From Rhizobiaceae bacterium (GTDB lineage Bacteria; Pseudomonadota; Alphaproteobacteria; Rhizobiales; Rhizobiaceae), in assembly GCA_004299545.1 (NCBI GenBank), contig SCRB01000376.1, positions 1 to 8,033 on the forward strand: a stretch of DNA of 8,033 nt, written 5' to 3'. Shown here piece by piece: positions 6,096 to 8,033 of this stretch. A model generated the notes under the pieces. That model searched no databases, had not been told where the DNA came from, and saw only the letters and a program-made list of their open reading frames with translations. The position numbers were made by a program, and so were the translations under genes. Numbering within the stretch: position 1 is the first letter of the stretch; each line of letters starts with the position of its first letter.

Positions 6096-6196
6096 TTCCC
6101 GGTCTCCAAGCCTGTGCAGCCGACTGGGATCGGGTCACTCCAGGGTATTTTTCGGTAATTTCGGAATTGGTGGTTCGCCTCTGGGGTCGCTTGGAA

Positions 6197-6526
6197 ATGG
6201 TCGGCCACATCATGCGCGACACAGCTCCCGACGGAAAGCAGCTCCGACCCGATAACAGTGTCGGAGCACTATTCTCGAAGTGGCTAACGAAGCATCACCC
6301 TACGGTCTGCGACAACTACAGCATGTACGTTCACGTGACGGATGAATGGGAGGGGGAAGTCCGGCAATATCCGATCGGGATGCTTCCTCTGTTCATCGAA
6401 TTTGTGGATACCATCTGGATCCCGGAACACTCCGAACGGTACTTCAACACTCGCGATCCTGCGGCTCTCCCCCACCTGCCCAAGCTGATCGCCAATAGCG
6501 ATTACAAGCGGATCGGCGCCGCCTAA
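6197..6526 (+). CDS. Unrecognised protein next to the CRISPR remnant, possibly a truncated C-terminal part
   Basis: From the ATG at 6197 it encodes 109 residues; an in-frame GTG at 6170 would give 118. The frame is in fact open far upstream, through the whole CRISPR remnant, so the native 5' end is uncertain and may have been lost. Protein-like stretches include RPDNSVGALFSKWLTKHHP, YSMYVHVTDEWEGEVRQYP, GMLPLFIEFVDTIWIPEHSE and RYFNTRDPAALPHLPKLIAN, rich in aromatic residues. There is no signal peptide or membrane segment. I do not recognise the family. The end has the regular, conserved look of a real C-terminus, but there is no convincing ribosome site. Its DNA looks less GC-rich than the ribosomal protein genes. 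It could be a cut remnant of a longer accessory or phage gene, or a complete small one. Confidence 0.45.
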   Translation: MVGHIMRDTAPDGKQLRPDNSVGALFSKWLTKHHPTVCDNYSMYVHVTDEWEGEVRQYPIGMLPLFIEFVDTIWIPEHSERYFNTRDPAALPHLPKLIANSDYKRIGAA

Positions 6527-6593
6527 GGTGGCCCCGTCAATCGCCCCTCTGCCGAAAGGTGGCGCGGCTTTTGCATCTCAGGAAAACAGCAGA

Positions 6594-6622
6594 AGAAAGG
6601 CCGGGAGGGACTCGGCCTTTCT
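6594..6622 (+). terminator. Hairpin, possible terminator after the array-linked gene
   Basis: AGAAAGGCCG (6594-6603) pairs perfectly with CGGCCTTTCT (6613-6622) around a 9-base loop. The T-rich part is inside the stem and the following bases are CCAACG, so it is a weaker terminator than the others in this window. It lies 68 bases after the stop at 6526. The same palindrome reads nearly alike from the other strand. Confidence 0.5.
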
Positions 6623-6889
6623 CCAACGCGGCTGACGGGCATCGGCGTGAAGAGGGGCTTCGGAGATGCTCATCAGCCACTCGAACGTTATTGCGCCCCG
6701 ATTGTTCCGCGTCGGCCGAAAAGGCGGCAAGTTTTCGCGTTCTCGATCTTGGTGAGTATGGCACTCCAGTATTGGAAGTGCTAACCGAACAGCCTTTTCT
6801 TCTATGGAATCAATGGTCGAAAGTTCATTGCTTGCTAATTTATCAAATGGGGCGTCTCATACAATTTCTTCTAGAAAAGAACGACAAAA

Positions 6890-6906
6890 ACTCGCCTCAC
6901 GCGAGT
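6890..6906 (+). promoter_or_regulatory. Short hairpin just ahead of the ribosome binding site
   Basis: ACTCGC (6890-6895), loop CTCAC, GCGAGT (6901-6906) is a perfect 6-base-pair hairpin ending 3 bases before the GGAGG (6910-6914) that serves the 6920 start. It may affect translation of the small protein gene or mark the end of the AT-rich promoter region. There is no direct evidence for function. Confidence 0.3.
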
Positions 6907-6919
6907 ATCGGAGGAATTT

Positions 6920-7144
6920 GTGCCCATCAGATCAATGGCGTCTAACTTCGGAGTATATTCACCCATCGATCTCAACTTTCTGCAAGGCATTTACGATGAA
7001 GCAACGGTCGAACTGACTGCGCTCGATGACATGACGATGACCGATATCGCCCAGGTCCTGCTCGACGCTCACCGGTCAGGCGTCAGGGATCGGGAAGAAC
7101 TTCTCGGCATCGCGACGAGTGCGCTCTATCGAAGAACCGCTTGA
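6920..7144 (+). CDS. Small conserved-looking hypothetical protein
   Basis: A 74-residue soluble protein with no recognised domain. The core, VYSPIDLNFLQGIYDEATVE followed by LTALDDMTMTDIAQVLLDAH, then RSGVRDREELLGIATSALYR, reads as three or four regular amphipathic helices. I associate this look with short hypothetical proteins common in rhizobial genomes, from memory only. I choose the GTG at 6920 because GGAGG (6910-6914) lies 5 bases upstream; the in-frame ATG at 6935 has no ribosome site. A strong intrinsic terminator follows 24 bases after the stop, so it is likely a single-gene unit. The 5' flank is unusually AT-rich for the window. Function is unknown; small size and an independent transcript would suit a regulator or stress protein, but that is a guess. 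Confidence 0.75.
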   Translation: MPIRSMASNFGVYSPIDLNFLQGIYDEATVELTALDDMTMTDIAQVLLDAHRSGVRDREELLGIATSALYRRTA

Positions 7145-7168
7145 GCACAGACACGGAAAGTTTTGACG

Positions 7169-7198
7169 CCCCGCTGGTTTCGGCCGGCGGGGTTTTTT
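7169..7198 (+). terminator. Strong rho-independent terminator after the 74-residue gene
   Basis: CCCCGCTGG (7169-7177) pairs with CCGGCGGGG (7184-7192) with one T-G wobble and a 6-base loop TTTCGG. Six T's follow (7193-7198). It lies 24 bases after the stop and also marks the boundary with the convergent cytochrome gene. Confidence 0.88.
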
Positions 7199-7221
7199 GT
7201 CTTTGTGCGGCCAGAAAGTTC

Positions 7222-7779
7222 CTAATTTGCGATGATGCCGGGAAGCATTCTTCGCAGCACGCCATCGCGAGCGATGAAGTGGTGATAAAGCGCGGCGATC
7301 ACGTGCAATCCCACCAAGGTGAGTAGGACATACTCAGCCAAGAAGGAGTGGACATCGCCTGTCCATGCCCATCCTGATGTGCGGTTGGGCATGATCTTCG
7401 GCATTGTGAAAAGACCGAAGAACGAAACCGGCATCCCGCGCCATGAAGCGTTGATCCACCCGAGGATGGGCAGCACGAATAGCAGCAGATAGAGCAGCCA
7501 ATGGACGATACGCGCCAGCATCGTCTGCCATTGCGGGACGCCGTTCTCCGGCTCGGGAGTCCCATCGCTGATACGCCATGCGAGCCGCAAAACAGCCACC
7601 AGGAGGATCAACACTCCAAAGGAAAAATGTAGGCTGATCAGGGTTGTGACCGGAGTGTCACGTCTAATATCCGGCATGGTCCACGCGAGAACGAACTGCA
7701 CGATGAGCAACGCGACGATAATCCAATGGAGCGCTTTGGCTGTGCTCGTGTAGGCTTGGCTCGCCATCTTCTTCTGCAT
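7222..7779 (-). CDS. Cytochrome b561, diheme membrane protein
   Basis: A 185-residue inner-membrane protein of the bacterial cytochrome b561 (CybB-like) family, which binds two b-type hemes and passes electrons between quinol and partners. Four hydrophobic helices are visible at about residues 16-34, 46-68, 88-109 and 144-165. Candidate heme histidines fall in the expected places: H18 (KALHW), H51 (SLHFSFG), H93 (IVHWLLY) and H144/H159 (DVHSFLAEY, VGLHVIAALYHHF). WINASWRG and PVSFFGLF in the loop before the last helix, and the end RDGVLRRMLPG, are typical. Length is normal. Start is uncertain: ATG 7779 or ATG 7767, neither with a strong ribosome site. The gene faces the 74-residue gene tail-to-tail. 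No ligand-specific partner gene, such as a catalase-like or YceI protein, is seen nearby, so its role (superoxide:quinone or other electron transfer) is open. Confidence 0.92.
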   Translation of the reverse strand: MQKKMASQAYTSTAKALHWIIVALLIVQFVLAWTMPDIRRDTPVTTLISLHFSFGVLILLVAVLRLAWRISDGTPEPENGVPQWQTMLARIVHWLLYLLLFVLPILGWINASWRGMPVSFFGLFTMPKIMPNRTSGWAWTGDVHSFLAEYVLLTLVGLHVIAALYHHFIARDGVLRRMLPGIIAN

Positions 7780-7902
7780 TCACACTTGGCTCTCTATTCT
7801 CGTTATTCACGATACATGTCATCGCATCAATATAGCGCCCGAAAACTGACCTGCACCTTACAAGTTGGTATGCTGCCTTCGGACGGCGGGGCGTTTTCAG
7901 TT

Positions 7903-7965
7903 TTAGCGATGCTCGCCGCAGAACCATCGCGTCTCCTTGCCGTAGGATTCGATGCGGCAATTCAC
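7903..7965 (-). CDS. Possible 20-residue mini-protein overlapping the upstream stop (tentative)
   Basis: A GTG at 7965 overlaps the TGA of the preceding gene as GTGA and opens a 20-codon frame: MNCRIESYGKETRWFCGEHR, ending TAA. The peptide has two Cys and a late His (C3, C16, H19), which could bind a metal. The 4-base overlap is a common coupling arrangement. It is very short, and I know no matching family. It may be chance, or a sign of a frameshift joining it to the gene before. Confidence 0.25.
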   Translation of the reverse strand: MNCRIESYGKETRWFCGEHR

Positions 7966-8033
7966 TCGCCGCCTTCGAGGAAATGCCCGATAGCTGCGAG
8001 CGGGGCGACGCCATCGCAGACGATCTTTGCAAT
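7962..8033 (-). CDS. C-terminal end of a gene running off the window
   Basis: The last 23 codons of a minus-strand frame that enters from beyond the right edge: IAKIVCDGVAPLAAIGHFLE followed by GGE and a TGA at 7964-7962. The peptide is protein-like and GC-rich in third positions as expected here, but too short to identify. It is included because it is open to the edge and its stop is well placed about 180 bases upstream of the cytochrome gene in the same direction. It could be another frame by chance. Confidence 0.4.
   Translation of the reverse strand: MAKIVCDGVAPLAAIGHFLEGGE

Larger units (their letters stand above)
6527..6919. other. Intergenic region with hairpins and an AT-rich stretch
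   Basis: Nearly 400 bases without a gene I can support. It holds a terminator-like hairpin (6594-6622), an imperfect dyad (GCACT at 6761 against AGTGC around 6777-6781) and a visibly AT-rich stretch from about 6780 to 6890. Just before the next gene it holds a perfect short hairpin (6890-6906). Several open frames cross it on both strands, but none shows a ribosome site together with a natural-looking protein. Confidence 0.5.

Noticed and set aside
6096..6129. A third spacer of 34 bases after the last repeat
   Set aside because: No repeat or degenerate repeat follows at 6130, so it cannot be told from ordinary trailer sequence or another deletion junction.
5642..6526. A single 294-codon plus-strand gene from GTG 5642
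   Set aside because: It crosses the cas3 remnant in the wrong frame and then reads through CRISPR repeats. Only its last 110-120 codons look like protein.
6666..6755. A 29-codon frame beginning at ATG 6666
   Set aside because: It is short and basic, the nearest GGAG touches the start codon, and nothing in its sequence points to a real peptide.
6761..6776. TGGCAC-containing site considered as a sigma-54 promoter
   Set aside because: The spacing to the nearest TTG is wrong for the -24/-12 pattern and the GC doublet of the -12 element is missing.
6559..6945. A 128-codon plus-strand frame in the intergenic region
   Set aside because: It runs over a terminator-like hairpin and the AT-rich stretch, lacks a ribosome site, and overlaps the well-started gene at 6920.

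Overview
The window looks like the end of a draft contig from an alphaproteobacterium of the Hyphomicrobiales, most likely a Rhizobiaceae-type genome. This rests on high-GC coding sequence, an L21 ribosomal protein with a long C-terminal extension, a GlpV-like glycerol-binding protein, a long CT/AG-rich intergenic palindrome and CTTGAC-type promoters. The genus cannot be fixed from sequence alone. The first 13 bases are the common 3' end of Illumina TruSeq adapters, so the left edge is a sequencing artefact that cuts the first gene.

Left part (1-3530). A 5'-truncated ABC transporter solute-binding protein of the GlpV type (14-1551) ends at a strong intrinsic terminator. It is followed by a 140-base nested palindrome (1644-1783), whose right edge supplies the likely ribosome binding site of a DUF6065-like protein (1793-2512). 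That gene runs tail-to-tail into a TPR-repeat protein on the minus strand (2495-3397), with an 18-base overlap.

Housekeeping part (3529-5345, minus strand). rplU (L21 with an Ala/Lys/Glu linker and a helix-hairpin-helix-like tail) and rpmA (L27) form the usual ribosomal pair. They are read from a probable promoter at 5318-5345 through a leader that holds an attenuator-like hairpin. A terminator after rpmA separates them from a GNAT acetyltransferase, which probably starts at a GTG just after the terminator.

Accessory part (5646-6526, plus strand). This is the most interesting stretch. The first 99 or so codons of a type I-C-like cas3 (HD nuclease part) run directly into the 3' 20 bases of a CRISPR repeat. 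Two intact 32-base repeats and two 34-base spacers follow, in the orientation expected downstream of type I-C cas genes. The simplest reading is that one deletion removed the rest of cas3, cas5-cas8c-cas7-cas4-cas1-cas2, the leader and part of the first repeat. An unrecognised coding stretch (to 6526) lies directly after the array and shares an open frame with it.

Right part (6527-8033). An AT-richer intergenic region leads to a small probable protein gene (6920-7144) with a strong terminator. A cytochrome b561 (7222-7779, minus) follows, then a possible mini-ORF and the last 23 codons of a minus-strand gene that runs off the window.

I see no intact defence system. The notable biology is the scar of a lost one.
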